DNA of 50,260 nucleotides from Bacteroidota bacterium (GCA_018267475.1 JAFDYI010000031.1:1-50260), one strand, 5' to 3'. Shown: positions 8,407-18,119, counted from the stretch's first letter. Program-made: numbers and translations. The notes: a model not told the origin generated them from the sequence alone.

Positions 8407-9447
8407 ATGATTGATAAACCAGATGACATAAACATTCATTTTATTTTAGGCTCCGGCAGAAGCGGTACCACATTATTGTTTCACATGCTTAATAACCACG
8501 AAAATTGTGTGGCTACCCCGGAATTGAAACACTTGCTTTATTTTTACAAAAAACACCAACACACAAAAGAAGTAAGCCCTCAGCTTCTTAGCGATATTAA
8601 TTACTTTGCCAAAATATCCAAACAGGCTGATGATATGTTGGATTATTACGATTATTCTAATGCCTCTTTTAATTTAAAAATAGGAGAGAAAATAAACTAC
8701 TTTGAATTGTGCAGGCGGGTTTATTTTATCTTTGCTCATAACAAAAAAGATAAAACAAAAATCAATACCATTATTGATAAAAACCCCACTTACACTTTGC
8801 AAGTAGATACTTTAAGCGCCGCTTTACCTCAAGCCAAATTCCTCTATGCGCTAAGAGATTACCGAAGTTATGTATTGTCGAACATACAAAGCAAAGGATA
8901 TAGTGCCAAGAATTTACCGATACAGTATCATGCCTTGGTGTGGCGTTTTTACAACAAGTTAGTGCTTGCTTTACAAAAAAAATATCCGGATAAAAGCAAA
9001 ATAGTATGGTATGAAAATTTGGTAAAGGAAAAAGAAAAAACCTTTCAAGAAATTTGCCTTTTTTTTAATATCCCGTACGACGAGCAGTGCTTTGATTTTC
9101 AACAGGATATTGCCCCCAAAACAAGTACCCAAAGGCACGAACGTATTTCTAACAAGATAAACGCTTTATCTAAACCTATAAACACCGACCGAGTAGAAGC
9201 TTGGAAAAAAGATTTTAATGCTTCTCAGTTAAAAACTATTGAGTTTTGGTGCGCTAAAACAGGAGAAAAATTTGGATACAAACCCACACAAAAGATAAAA
9301 TGGTATGACGCTCTCCGGATTATTTTTTTATCTATTCCCTACTACCCAAGAGTTTGGCTGTTCTTTCAATTAAAATCGGTTCGCTTAGATTTTTACTTGA
9401 ACGAAGGACGACGAGCGGTTTTTTTTAACAAACAAACAAAAACATGA
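8407..9447 (+). CDS. PAPS-dependent sulfotransferase family protein
   Basis: This 346-residue protein has the 5'-phosphosulfate-binding loop GSGRSGTT at residues 15-22, right after the first beta strand. A second region (about residues 195-225, 'SKIVWYENLVKEKEKTF') has the layout of the 3'-phosphate-binding part. Such enzymes move sulfate from PAPS to carbohydrates, lipids or proteins; the acceptor here is unknown. No signal peptide is seen. Its TGA overlaps the ATG of the nuclease gene by four bases, so the two are probably translationally coupled. Confidence 0.82.
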   Translation: MIDKPDDINIHFILGSGRSGTTLLFHMLNNHENCVATPELKHLLYFYKKHQHTKEVSPQLLSDINYFAKISKQADDMLDYYDYSNASFNLKIGEKINYFELCRRVYFIFAHNKKDKTKINTIIDKNPTYTLQVDTLSAALPQAKFLYALRDYRSYVLSNIQSKGYSAKNLPIQYHALVWRFYNKLVLALQKKYPDKSKIVWYENLVKEKEKTFQEICLFFNIPYDEQCFDFQQDIAPKTSTQRHERISNKINALSKPINTDRVEAWKKDFNASQLKTIEFWCAKTGEKFGYKPTQKIKWYDALRIIFLSIPYYPRVWLFFQLKSVRLDFYLNEGRRAVFFNKQTKT

Positions 9448-10211
9448 AAACACATTACACTGCTTTTATTTTTATTCTTTTTCTGTTTTCGGCCAGATGT
9501 TATGCGTGGGGCCCTGAAGGACATAAATATGTAGCTGAAATAGCAGCGCATTTTTTGAAAAAAGAAGCCAAAGATTCACTACAGAAGTATTTAGGTAATA
9601 TGAGCCTGGAGGATGCCGCCGTATGGATGGATAAGGTGCGCAAAGACCATACCTACGACTATATGAAACATTGGCATTTTATTAATATAGAAAAAGACAA
9701 AACCTATGTAAAAACAGAAAAACCGAATGTGATAAATCAGTTAGAAAAACATATTGTAGAACTGAATCAAAGAAAAGGGCTCGGTTCAGATGAAGTATTA
9801 AACACACTAAAAATAGTAATACACCTAGTAGGCGATATACACATGCCTTTGCATTGTGGCTACGGAAGCGATAAAGGAGGTAACGAAATAAAAGTATTGT
9901 GCATAAAAAAACATACCAGCCTGCACCATGTATGGGACGATGATATTATTAGATATAAAAAAATAACGTTAGACGACTGCTTAAAAATGGCGAACACGTT
10001 TACAGCGCAGCAAATACAAGACATTCAAAATAAAAACATAGAGCAATGGATGGTAGAGTCGCGGGCGTTATTACCTATGGTATATAATTTTAATGACGAT
10101 TTTATTAGTCAAGAATACGTAAATAAAAATGCTTCCATCATCAAGATGCAGCTATGCAAAGCAGGCTTACGATTAGCTATGGTTTTAAACCATGCATTTG
10201 GGGCAAAATAA
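9444..10211 (+). CDS. Secreted S1/P1-type zinc nuclease
   Basis: A signal peptide (residues 1-21) would be cut just before Trp22 in 'YA-WGPEGH', giving the N-terminal Trp plus His27 that bind zinc in the S1/P1 family. Other family ligands are visible in 'MKHWHFI', 'HLVGDIHMPLH' and 'HHVWDDD'. The 255-residue length fits. Members cleave single-stranded DNA and RNA, leaving 5'-phosphates, and may serve in phosphate or nucleotide scavenging outside the cytoplasm. It is coupled to the sulfotransferase gene by an ATGA overlap, an unusual partnership. Confidence 0.88.
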   Translation: MKTHYTAFIFILFLFSARCYAWGPEGHKYVAEIAAHFLKKEAKDSLQKYLGNMSLEDAAVWMDKVRKDHTYDYMKHWHFINIEKDKTYVKTEKPNVINQLEKHIVELNQRKGLGSDEVLNTLKIVIHLVGDIHMPLHCGYGSDKGGNEIKVLCIKKHTSLHHVWDDDIIRYKKITLDDCLKMANTFTAQQIQDIQNKNIEQWMVESRALLPMVYNFNDDFISQEYVNKNASIIKMQLCKAGLRLAMVLNHAFGAK

Positions 10212-10266
10212 ATTAGCGCAAAAAAAACCTTTTCGCACAAAACAATCTAAATTTACAGTTAATTCG

Positions 10267-10274
10267 TATTTTTG
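10267..10274 (+). promoter_or_regulatory. -7 box (TATTTTTG) for valS
   Basis: An exact TAnnTTTG ends at the in-frame TTG (10272), so that TTG is unlikely to be the start. The ATG at 10290, 15 bases downstream, is preferred. Confidence 0.55.
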
Positions 10275-10289
10275 GCTCCTAATTTTATT

Positions 10290-12944
10290 ATGAGCGACAT
10301 TCAAAAAACATACAACCCAAAAGCAGCCGAAGATAAATGGTATCCCTACTGGCTGCAACATCATTTTTTTAAATCAGTACCAGACCACCGCCCACCCTAC
10401 ACTATTGTAATACCCCCTCCCAACGTTACAGGGGTATTGCACATGGGGCACATGCTCAACAATACCATTCAAGATGTGCTTATTCGCCGCGCCCGCATGC
10501 TCGGCTACAACGCCTGCTGGGTGCCCGGCACCGACCACGCCTCTATTGCTACCGAAGCTAAAGTAGTGGCCTTGCTAAAAGAAAAAGGCATCCATAAAAA
10601 AGACCTTACGCGCGAAACTTTTTTGAAGCATGCCTGGGATTGGAAAGAAAAATACGGAGGCATCATCTTAGAGCAACTAAAAAAATTAGGCGCCTCATGC
10701 GATTGGGATAGAACCCGATTTACTATGGAGGAAGAGCTAAGCGAAGCGGTGATAGATGTATTTATCGATTTATACAACAAAGGGTTTATATACCGAGGTG
10801 TGCGCATGGTTAATTGGGACCCGCAAGGACTTACCGCCGTAAGCGACGAAGAAGTACTGTACAAAGAAGTAAACTCCAAACTACATTACGTACGTTATAA
10901 AATAGAAAACACCACAAACGAGTGGATAACTATTGCCACTACCCGCCCCGAAACTATTTTAGGCGATACCGCCGTATGCGTAAACCCTAATGATGAACGC
11001 TACATACACCTGAAAGGAAAGCGCTGCATCATACCTATTGTAAACAGAAGCGTGCCTATTATTTTTGACGAATATGTAGATAAAGAATTTGGTACAGGCG
11101 CTCTAAAAGTTACACCTGCCCATGATATAAACGATTATAACCTGGGTTTAAAGCATCAATTGCAAACCATTGATGTGATTGCTGATAATGGAACGATCAA
11201 CAACATAGATACCCCCTCTTACCATGAAAAAGACCGCTTTGCGGTACGCAAACAAATAATACTTGACTTAGAAACAGCGGGGCATCTGCTAAAAACAGAA
11301 GACATAAAAAACAAAGTAGGTACCAGCGAACGTACCGGCGCTGTAATAGAACCCAAACTATCTATGCAGTGGTTTTTAAAAATGGATAAAGTAAGCAAAC
11401 CCGCCTTAGATGCCGTTTTAAAAGAAGATGTAAAGCTGATACCCGAAAAGTTTGTAAACACCTATAAACACTGGATGGAAAACGTGCACGATTGGTGCAT
11501 CTCGCGCCAGCTGTGGTGGGGGCAACGCATCCCCGCATGGTACGCGCCTACAGGAGAATGTGTAGTAGCAAAAATAGAGGAAGAAGCCCTTCAACAATTT
11601 AAAACAAAGAATTTAAACATTAAAACAGGGGAACTTCGGCAAGATAACGACGTGTTGGACACCTGGTTTTCATCATGGTTGTGGCCCATTACGGTATTTG
11701 ACCCACAGGTAATTCGTAACGGAAAAGAAAAAGCCAATGCCGATTTGCAGTACTACTACCCTACCAACGATTTAGTTACAGCCCCCGAAATTTTGTTTTT
11801 TTGGGTAGCCCGTATGATGATTGCCGGATACGAATACTTAGATAAAAAACCATTTAGCAACGTATATCTTACCGGCATTGTGCGCGATAAGCAAGGGCGA
11901 AAAATGAGTAAATCGTTAGGAAACAGCCCCGATCCATTGGAACTGATTGAGAAGTACGGAGCAGATGGGGTGCGTGTAGGCATGCTTCTATGCTCGCCCG
12001 CAGGTAATGATTTAATGTTTGACGAAAACTATTGTGAACAAGGTCGCAATTTTGCTAACAAAGTATGGAACGCTTTTCGTTTAATAAAAGGCTTTGAAGT
12101 AAACAACACACTGCCGCAACCTCAAACATGCAAAACCGCCATAGAATGGTTTAAAAACAAACGAAACGAACAACTAGAAATTATTAACGACCACTACACC
12201 AAGTACCGCATGAGTGACGCGTTAATGACCACCTACAAGTTGGTATGGGACGATTTTTGCGCTTGGTATTTAGAAATGATAAAACCCGAATTTATAGACG
12301 GAAAAGCTCAAGCTATTGATAGCACAACCCACCACGCTACTATTCTTTTTTTAGAAGAACTACTGAAAATGATGCACCCGTGGATGCCTTTTATTACCGA
12401 AGAAATATGGCACTTAATTAAAGAGCGCGAGGAGAAAGAGTGTATTATAGTAGCTCAATGGCCTGCTTATGAAAAGTGCAATACAGATATTATATCGGTA
12501 GGTGAAAGCATTAAGGAAATTATCTCTAACATTCGTTTAATAAGACAACAAAAACAAATTTCACCAAAAGAAAAACTTGCTTTATATGCCAAATCAAACC
12601 CTCAAAAGTTTGTTCTTGACTATGACGACTTAGTAATAAAATTAGGGAACCTAAGTGATTTTACGCATCGGGCCGAGGCAATGCCCAACAGTTATTCTTT
12701 CCAAGTAAAAACCACCGAGTTTTTTGTGCCTTTAGCAAATAACATAAATACTGAAGAAGAGAAAGAAAGGCTTGCTAAAGATTTGGAATACAATAAAGGT
12801 TTTTTGCTTTCTGTACAAAAAAAATTAGCTAACGAAAAGTTTGTAGCTAATGCAAAAGCCGAACTGGTAGCGTTAGAGCGAAAAAAACAAGCCGATACCG
12901 AAGCTAAAATTAAAGCTTTAGAAGAGCAGATAAAAAATCTTTAG
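10290..12944 (+). CDS. valS: Valyl-tRNA synthetase
   Basis: This 884-residue class I synthetase charges tRNA-Val. The HIGH signature appears as HMGH near residue 50 in 'PPNVTGVLHMGHM', and KMSKS near residue 538 in 'GRKMSKSLGNSPDP'. The editing (CP1) domain lies between them with 'TTRPETILGDTAV'. An anticodon-binding domain follows, and the last 65 or so residues form the Lys/Glu-rich coiled coil typical of ValS. The start at 10290 was chosen over an upstream in-frame TTG because a promoter box overlaps the latter. Its stop codon lies inside a hairpin that probably terminates the opposing gene. Confidence 0.97.
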   Translation: MSDIQKTYNPKAAEDKWYPYWLQHHFFKSVPDHRPPYTIVIPPPNVTGVLHMGHMLNNTIQDVLIRRARMLGYNACWVPGTDHASIATEAKVVALLKEKGIHKKDLTRETFLKHAWDWKEKYGGIILEQLKKLGASCDWDRTRFTMEEELSEAVIDVFIDLYNKGFIYRGVRMVNWDPQGLTAVSDEEVLYKEVNSKLHYVRYKIENTTNEWITIATTRPETILGDTAVCVNPNDERYIHLKGKRCIIPIVNRSVPIIFDEYVDKEFGTGALKVTPAHDINDYNLGLKHQLQTIDVIADNGTINNIDTPSYHEKDRFAVRKQIILDLETAGHLLKTEDIKNKVGTSERTGAVIEPKLSMQWFLKMDKVSKPALDAVLKEDVKLIPEKFVNTYKHWMENVHDWCISRQLWWGQRIPAWYAPTGECVVAKIEEEALQQFKTKNLNIKTGELRQDNDVLDTWFSSWLWPITVFDPQVIRNGKEKANADLQYYYPTNDLVTAPEILFFWVARMMIAGYEYLDKKPFSNVYLTGIVRDKQGRKMSKSLGNSPDPLELIEKYGADGVRVGMLLCSPAGNDLMFDENYCEQGRNFANKVWNAFRLIKGFEVNNTLPQPQTCKTAIEWFKNKRNEQLEIINDHYTKYRMSDALMTTYKLVWDDFCAWYLEMIKPEFIDGKAQAIDSTTHHATILFLEELLKMMHPWMPFITEEIWHLIKEREEKECIIVAQWPAYEKCNTDIISVGESIKEIISNIRLIRQQKQISPKEKLALYAKSNPQKFVLDYDDLVIKLGNLSDFTHRAEAMPNSYSFQVKTTEFFVPLANNINTEEEKERLAKDLEYNKGFLLSVQKKLANEKFVANAKAELVALERKKQADTEAKIKALEEQIKNL

Positions 12945-12960
12945 TATTTATCTACTAAAG
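12932..12960 (-). terminator. Terminator of the multicopper oxidase operon
   Basis: CTTTAGTA (12939-12946) and TACTAAAG (12953-12960) pair perfectly around six bases. Read on the minus strand the stem is followed by a run of six T. It begins 17 bases past the oxidase stop and overlaps the end of valS. Confidence 0.7.
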
Positions 12961-12976
12961 AGAGGTAAATGAAACG

Positions 12977-14671
12977 CTAATTCACTGTTATTTTTTTTCG
13001 GACAATACTCCCGTTTTGGCGCAATGAAACGATGTAAACACCTTTCTCATAATTGGATACATTTAAGGCGTAAGTACTTCCGGTGAAGCGATCAGTATGT
13101 ACTGTTTTCCCTAACACATTGCATACCTCTATTTCGGTAGCTGCATCCAAACAGTTTACAGTTACTATTTGCTGCGATGGATTGGGGTATAACCGCACTT
13201 GCTCTAAACCGCTTGTGTACACAGCTATTCCCGACCACCCGGCAGGCATTACTTCAAATTGCCCCATCATTCCATCATCTTCATGCATCAAAATATGACA
13301 ATGGTACATATATGGGATCGTGCTATCCGAAAAGGTTGTAAAACGCATAATAATACGTACCGTTTCGCTGGGTTGTACTAGTACTACATCTTTCCAGCCT
13401 CGCTCTTCGGGTGGAGGAGGATTTCCGTCTCTATCCAAAACAAAAAAGGATACATCGTGTATATGAAAAGGATGAGCCACCATAGTAGAGTCGTATAAAG
13501 TCCATATCTCCGTATTATTTAAGGGTATTCTGTAATCAATACGCATCATATCAAAAAGCAAATGATTAAAATAAAAAGGCCCGTCCATTACCGTCATGCT
13601 ATCTGCGGTAAAAGTAATGCTGCGGGTAGTGTTTGCTTGCGACTGAGTATAGGGCGTTACCGATACCAGCGACGAAGGTATAAGCGTTATAGGGTTTGCT
13701 GTAGGGGCTATCACATTTAATTTCAGTATATTAAAGTTAATACCATTCAAAGGGCTATTCATAGGAGGGCCTGAGGCCATAGGCATAGTAGGGCCGCCCT
13801 GTACCCCTGTAGGAAGTTCAGATGCGTAACTCATTAAATACAAGGTTTGTCCGTTCATAGCATTTAGATTGAGTAGTATTTCAGCACGCTCTCCGGGCGA
13901 TAAACGAATGCGCGTAACAGGCACCGGCGCACTCAGTAAGCCCCCGTCGTTTCCTATCACATAAAATGTTTTGTTCGCCGTAAAGCCAAAATTAAAAGTG
14001 CGCTCGCCAGAGCCATTAAGCAAGCGCAAGCGAACTACCTGGGCTGGTAGATTATATTGAGCATTGGTTACACCGTTTACCAACAAGGTGCTGTCCTGCA
14101 TGCCGCGCGGCATAAATTGATTATTACTGTCTAGCTGCAAACACTTCACTATTAGCGGAATATCATCTATTCCATATTTTCTTGGCAAGGGTAAGGTCGC
14201 CTCTTCCGAATCGCGCACTATAATAAGCCCCGAAGCCCCTTTTATGGCTTGTTCGGCTGTTTTGCCCATAAAATGAGGGTGGTACCAATACGTAGCTGCC
14301 TTATTTAATATGGTAAACGAAGGATTCCAAGTGCCGTTATTTAGTATTGGACTGTGGGGACCTCCATCATCTTTTGCCGGCACGTGCATGCCGTGCCAAT
14401 GCAGAGTAGTCGTGTCGCCTATGTGGTTGGTAACAACAAAGGCAGCTGCCTGCCATTTATTTAAAATTAAGGTAGGTCCTAAAAAATGATGCGCGTTGAA
14501 AGCCAGAGTTTGGGTTATTTTTCCCGGTAGTATTTGCATACTATCCCTGTGCATAGTTAAAGAAAAATTACTTCCTACTAGCGTATCGGGTATAGGAATG
14601 GTGTTTTGTGCTTTTGTTTGTTGCAAGCAACACAACAGTGCTGCTGCACTTATTATGCGTGTAAAAAACAT
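12977..14671 (-). CDS. T9SS-secreted multicopper oxidase
   Basis: This 564-residue protein has an N-terminal signal peptide and cupredoxin domains. Copper ligands are seen in HWHGMH (91-96), HPH (131-133), 'HPFHIHD' near 400 and 'HCHILMHEDDGMM' near 460, giving the type 1 and trinuclear copper sites of the CotA/bilirubin-oxidase/laccase group. The last 75 or so residues ('LYPNPSQQIVTV' onward) are a type A T9SS sorting domain, so the enzyme should be exported and released or anchored at the cell surface. Likely roles are oxidation of phenols or metals such as Cu(I) or Mn(II); the substrate is unknown. It starts two bases after the preceding T9SS gene, so the two form one operon. Confidence 0.92.
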   Translation of the reverse strand: MFFTRIISAAALLCCLQQTKAQNTIPIPDTLVGSNFSLTMHRDSMQILPGKITQTLAFNAHHFLGPTLILNKWQAAAFVVTNHIGDTTTLHWHGMHVPAKDDGGPHSPILNNGTWNPSFTILNKAATYWYHPHFMGKTAEQAIKGASGLIIVRDSEEATLPLPRKYGIDDIPLIVKCLQLDSNNQFMPRGMQDSTLLVNGVTNAQYNLPAQVVRLRLLNGSGERTFNFGFTANKTFYVIGNDGGLLSAPVPVTRIRLSPGERAEILLNLNAMNGQTLYLMSYASELPTGVQGGPTMPMASGPPMNSPLNGINFNILKLNVIAPTANPITLIPSSLVSVTPYTQSQANTTRSITFTADSMTVMDGPFYFNHLLFDMMRIDYRIPLNNTEIWTLYDSTMVAHPFHIHDVSFFVLDRDGNPPPPEERGWKDVVLVQPSETVRIIMRFTTFSDSTIPYMYHCHILMHEDDGMMGQFEVMPAGWSGIAVYTSGLEQVRLYPNPSQQIVTVNCLDAATEIEVCNVLGKTVHTDRFTGSTYALNVSNYEKGVYIVSLRQNGSIVRKKITVN

Positions 14672-14673
14672 TT

Positions 14674-15567
14674 TTATTGTTTATACATTTTGTGAATAAA
14701 CACATCGTTCCCGGCCGTTACCTGAATAAAATACATTCCTTTTTCAAGGTCAGAAACAGGTATCGTGTAATCTTGATTGATATTTTTGTGAGTGTATGAT
14801 TTTACCTGCTTTCCGAGTATATCAAACAACTCTATTTTTGTGTCAGAAAATACAGATTCGTGGGCCGTTAAAACAACCTTATCTGTAGCGGGGTTAGGGA
14901 ATATCCGTACTTTAACGGTAGAGGGATTATTTGTTTTTATACCCGAAACCGATCCTGCAAAAGAAAGATTATCTATATACAAATAGCTGTTGGCCGAAGG
15001 GGTTGATTTGCTAGATGCTAAAATAATTTGAGCCGTATCGGGGTTGTTTCCATTTTTATACGTTAGGTTTATGGTAAAGGCAGCCCAACTCATAACCATG
15101 CCGGTAAGGTTTTGCACAGCAAAAGCCACCGTATCTCGTGTGTTGCTTGTACTGTTCCATTGAGTAAGATAAACAGCTACCATAGATGTATCATTACTGC
15201 CAAAGGGCATGTATTGCCAATTTCCCATAAGACTTTGAGGGCGCTGAGTAAAAGGAAAACCTCCCGATACCTTTAGGGTAGTGGTGTTAATGGTTCCGGT
15301 AGTGGCAATGCCCGGCACTACGCCCATGCCCGAAACGGTTTTTGATGTAAGTTTTAAATACGCATGACCGGGATTTCCGGGGGTACCCATGGTGCAAGTA
15401 TAAACACCCATTGCATTTGTAAAGGCATTTAGATTGTCCCAATTATTCGGGTTTTGATAAGCACCTCCCACCAGTGTCCAACTTTCAAAACCTCCGTTAG
15501 GTATTTGTGCGGAAGCCGTAACTGTAATAAAAACACCGCAAATAGTGGATAGTATCGTTTTTTTCAT
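14674..15567 (-). CDS. T9SS-sorted secreted protein, PCMD-like
   Basis: This 297-residue protein starts at ATG 15567; an upstream in-frame extension to 15618 would precede the -7 box at 15583-15590. The signal peptide 'MKKTILSTICGVF' is followed by a beta-rich region beginning 'GGFESW' and 'NNWDNL', reminiscent of PCMD or jelly-roll carbohydrate-binding domains. A type A sorting domain ('VRIFPNPATDKVVL' onward) ends the protein. The central region also contains 'LYIDNLSF', which often closes such domains. It is co-transcribed with the multicopper oxidase; a shared task at the cell surface is inferred from this only. Confidence 0.72.
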   Translation of the reverse strand: MKKTILSTICGVFITVTASAQIPNGGFESWTLVGGAYQNPNNWDNLNAFTNAMGVYTCTMGTPGNPGHAYLKLTSKTVSGMGVVPGIATTGTINTTTLKVSGGFPFTQRPQSLMGNWQYMPFGSNDTSMVAVYLTQWNSTSNTRDTVAFAVQNLTGMVMSWAAFTINLTYKNGNNPDTAQIILASSKSTPSANSYLYIDNLSFAGSVSGIKTNNPSTVKVRIFPNPATDKVVLTAHESVFSDTKIELFDILGKQVKSYTHKNINQDYTIPVSDLEKGMYFIQVTAGNDVFIHKMYKQ

Positions 15568-15582
15568 TGTTATTTTTTTTTG

Positions 15583-15590
15583 CAAATATA
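15583..15590 (-). promoter_or_regulatory. -7 box (TATATTTG) for the T9SS-oxidase operon
   Basis: Exact TAnnTTTG on the minus strand, 15 bases ahead of the chosen ATG at 15567, which supports that start. Confidence 0.6.
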
Positions 15591-15698
15591 GCAAAATGGG
15601 CGACAACATTTTTGACACTTTGGTTTACACAAAAATGCGTACCTTAGAGCGCTTTTAAAAAGCACACACCAGTATTGTTTTTACAAACAAAAAAAAGT

Positions 15699-16421
15699 AT
15701 GAGTTACAAACGCATTTTATTAAAATTATCGGGAGAGGCCCTTATGGGGAATAAAAAATTTGGTATTGATAATGAGCGCTTGGCTCAATATGCTACGGAA
15801 ATAAAAGACGCGGCTGATGCGGGTTGCCAAATAGCTATTGTGATTGGAGGAGGAAATATCTTTAGAGGCATACAAGCTGAAAAAGGAGGTATGGACCGGG
15901 TGCAGGGCGACTATATGGGGATGCTGGCTACCGTTATCAACTCTATGGCTTTACAAAGCGCCCTTGAAAGTTTAGGCGTAGAAACCCGCTTGCAAAGCGC
16001 TATAAAAATGGAACAAATATGCGAACCTTTTATTCGTCGTAAAGCGGTGCGTCATTTAGAAAAAAACCGAGTAGTTATTTTTGGTGCAGGTACCGGAAAC
16101 CCTTATTTTACAACCGATACAGCAGCCACCCTTAGGGCTATTGAAATAGAGGCTGATGTTATTTTAAAAGGAACACGTGTAGATGGTATTTATACCGCCG
16201 ATCCGGAGAAAGACAAAACAGCCACCAAATACGAAACGATTTCGTTTACCGAAGTATATGAAAAAGGCTTGGAGGTTATGGATATGACCGCCTTTACCCT
16301 TTGCAAAGAAAATAAACTGCCCATTATTGTATTTGATATGAACCAAAAAGGCAACTTAAAAAAACTATTGGGAGGCGCAAAAATTGGCACCTTGGTTGAA
16401 GTTGAACATCCTGTTTCGTAG
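15699..16421 (+). CDS. pyrH: UMP kinase
   Basis: This 240-residue member of the amino-acid-kinase fold phosphorylates UMP to UDP. Signatures are 'KLSGEALMG' near the start, 'GGGNIFRG', '[12 protein letters not shown]' and '[13 protein letters not shown]'. The ATG at 15699 gives the usual bacterial length; the frame extends back to a TTG at 15675 that would add eight unneeded residues. A near-match -7 sequence, TACCTTAG, lies about 50 bases upstream. The gene converges with the OstA-like gene, only six bases away. Confidence 0.97.
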   Translation: MSYKRILLKLSGEALMGNKKFGIDNERLAQYATEIKDAADAGCQIAIVIGGGNIFRGIQAEKGGMDRVQGDYMGMLATVINSMALQSALESLGVETRLQSAIKMEQICEPFIRRKAVRHLEKNRVVIFGAGTGNPYFTTDTAATLRAIEIEADVILKGTRVDGIYTADPEKDKTATKYETISFTEVYEKGLEVMDMTAFTLCKENKLPIIVFDMNQKGNLKKLLGGAKIGTLVEVEHPVS

Positions 16422-16427
16422 AAAAAA

Positions 16428-18071
16428 TTATTTTTTATTTTCTAACAAAGTACCTTGCTGTTTCAGCAAATCTTCTTTGCTTTTGGGTTTTAAATGACCT
16501 TGCCATAAAAAACCTTCTAGTTCAATGTCTTTTACATTAAGACCTTTCATAGGAAGCATGTTGGCTTTTGCTTTTTTGAAAAAAAGTATTTGGTCTAACT
16601 TTCCTGCTTTTTGCTTGGCAACCAGCATGCTGCTATTACAAAGGTTTACCCCTTGAAACTTTTTTTTACTATTTTGCAAATAGTAAGCCGTTTGCACATT
16701 TTCATTTACTGTTATTTTTCTAAGAGTATCGTTTGAAAAATAAGCCCACAAGGTTTTCCCTTTTATCTGGTTGTAATGCAGGGTATCTAATTGCTCTATG
16801 ATAAAGGTGTTTTCAGGGATATAAATTTTATCTATTTTTTTGTTATTTAAAAAAGCCCGTATTACGATTCCGCTTAGCTGTGTTTCTTTTTCCCAAAGTA
16901 TGGGTTGATGAATTAGCGTTAGGCTGCTATCGTAAGCGGTATATATCATCGTGTCGGATACGCCTTGCATATCTTTTTTATAAATACGTACGCAGCAATA
17001 GGCTTTCAACACCATGCTGTCTTTGATGATGTAATTTAACGTATCCTTCGTAAGGTATTGTATTTGTTTGTTTTTTTCTTCTTTTAAAAGGTTGGTATCT
17101 TTCTTTATGCTATTGACAGAATCTTGTATGTTTTTTTTCAAAACCTTTACATTTTTATTAAAGGCCAACATGCTGTCGGCTACGGCAAACAAGGTATCTT
17201 TATCCATTATTTTGGTAAGTAAAGCACGTTCGGTTACCCACATGCAACCTGTTTTCTGGTTGCTGTACGATTTTTCGCCGCTTATAATCATTTTTTCAGC
17301 GGTATCAATCAATTCTACGTGATGAAAACCATAACCCGTTTGCTCCTTCCGAAAATAATGAATGCTATCTGCTTTTAAGATATTTTTTTCGGAATATATT
17401 ATGGCTTTTTTGGTAAGGTGTGAAATTTGTGTTTGGGTATTATACCAGCCTCTTTCACAATATAATTTATCTTTTTTACTTACTATGTTTGTAGGGCTTA
17501 CAAATACAGCTGTTTTAGGCGCCGTTAAATACACTAATGTGTCGGAAGTCATGGTATAGTCCGGGTTTACCAATAGCACATCGTACTTAAAAGAAACACT
17601 TTTGCTTTCAGAAAAATAATATCCATGTCGGCTGGTAAGCGTATTTTCTTTTGACACAATGGTTCCGCCTGTTTGATAGTTAGCTGTTTTATTTTTTGAA
17701 TCAAAATTTAAGGAGGTGGTAGTAAGCGTCATATCGTTATCGTGGCACACTACGTTTCCATCTATCAGTCCCAGCTTGGTATTACCGTCATATCGTGCAT
17801 TTTTTCCGGTTATGGTTAGGCTATCACCTTGCCGTATAAAGATATTGCTGTAGGCTTCAATAAGATTATTATCTAAAAAATAGGCACTGTCGCAAGTCAT
17901 CAGCATACCGTCTTTAGTGGTAAATTGTACGTGCCCAAGCAAGCGCTTAGCGCCTCCTTTATAGTTTTGTACAAATTTTATTTTATCGGCTTTGTAGTCT
18001 ATTTTTTCTTGAGAAAAAGAAGCAAAAAAGGCCAATAGAAACAAAAAGAGGGTTCCGTTTTTTAGACTCAT
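16428..18071 (-). CDS. OstA-like (LptA/LptD N-terminal-like) periplasmic protein
   Basis: This 547-residue protein has a signal peptide (residues 1-20). Repeating beta-strand units follow, such as 'LLGHVQFTTKDGMLMTCDSAYF' and then 'IEAYSNIFIRQGDSL' and 'NARYDGNTKLGLIDGNVVC', which match the OstA/LptA jelly-roll that handles lipopolysaccharide between the membranes. It is longer than LptA and lacks the LptD barrel. OstA-like proteins of this size are common in Bacteroidota. A role in LPS transport is inferred. The start at 18071 lies only eight bases after an exact -7 box. Confidence 0.82.
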   Translation of the reverse strand: MSLKNGTLFLFLLAFFASFSQEKIDYKADKIKFVQNYKGGAKRLLGHVQFTTKDGMLMTCDSAYFLDNNLIEAYSNIFIRQGDSLTITGKNARYDGNTKLGLIDGNVVCHDNDMTLTTTSLNFDSKNKTANYQTGGTIVSKENTLTSRHGYYFSESKSVSFKYDVLLVNPDYTMTSDTLVYLTAPKTAVFVSPTNIVSKKDKLYCERGWYNTQTQISHLTKKAIIYSEKNILKADSIHYFRKEQTGYGFHHVELIDTAEKMIISGEKSYSNQKTGCMWVTERALLTKIMDKDTLFAVADSMLAFNKNVKVLKKNIQDSVNSIKKDTNLLKEEKNKQIQYLTKDTLNYIIKDSMVLKAYCCVRIYKKDMQGVSDTMIYTAYDSSLTLIHQPILWEKETQLSGIVIRAFLNNKKIDKIYIPENTFIIEQLDTLHYNQIKGKTLWAYFSNDTLRKITVNENVQTAYYLQNSKKKFQGVNLCNSSMLVAKQKAGKLDQILFFKKAKANMLPMKGLNVKDIELEGFLWQGHLKPKSKEDLLKQQGTLLENKK

Positions 18072-18079
18072 ATACGATG

Positions 18080-18087
18080 CAAAGATA
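18080..18087 (-). promoter_or_regulatory. -7 box (TATCTTTG) for the OstA-like gene
   Basis: Exact TAnnTTTG on the minus strand with only eight bases to the ATG, implying a very short leader. Confidence 0.5.
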
Positions 18088-18119
18088 CAAGCAAAGCTGT
18101 AATGCCCAATTTTTAAAGG

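Noticed and set aside
10272-10289. TTG start for valS
   Set aside because: It lies within an exact -7 box; the ATG 18 bases later gives the normal N-terminus.
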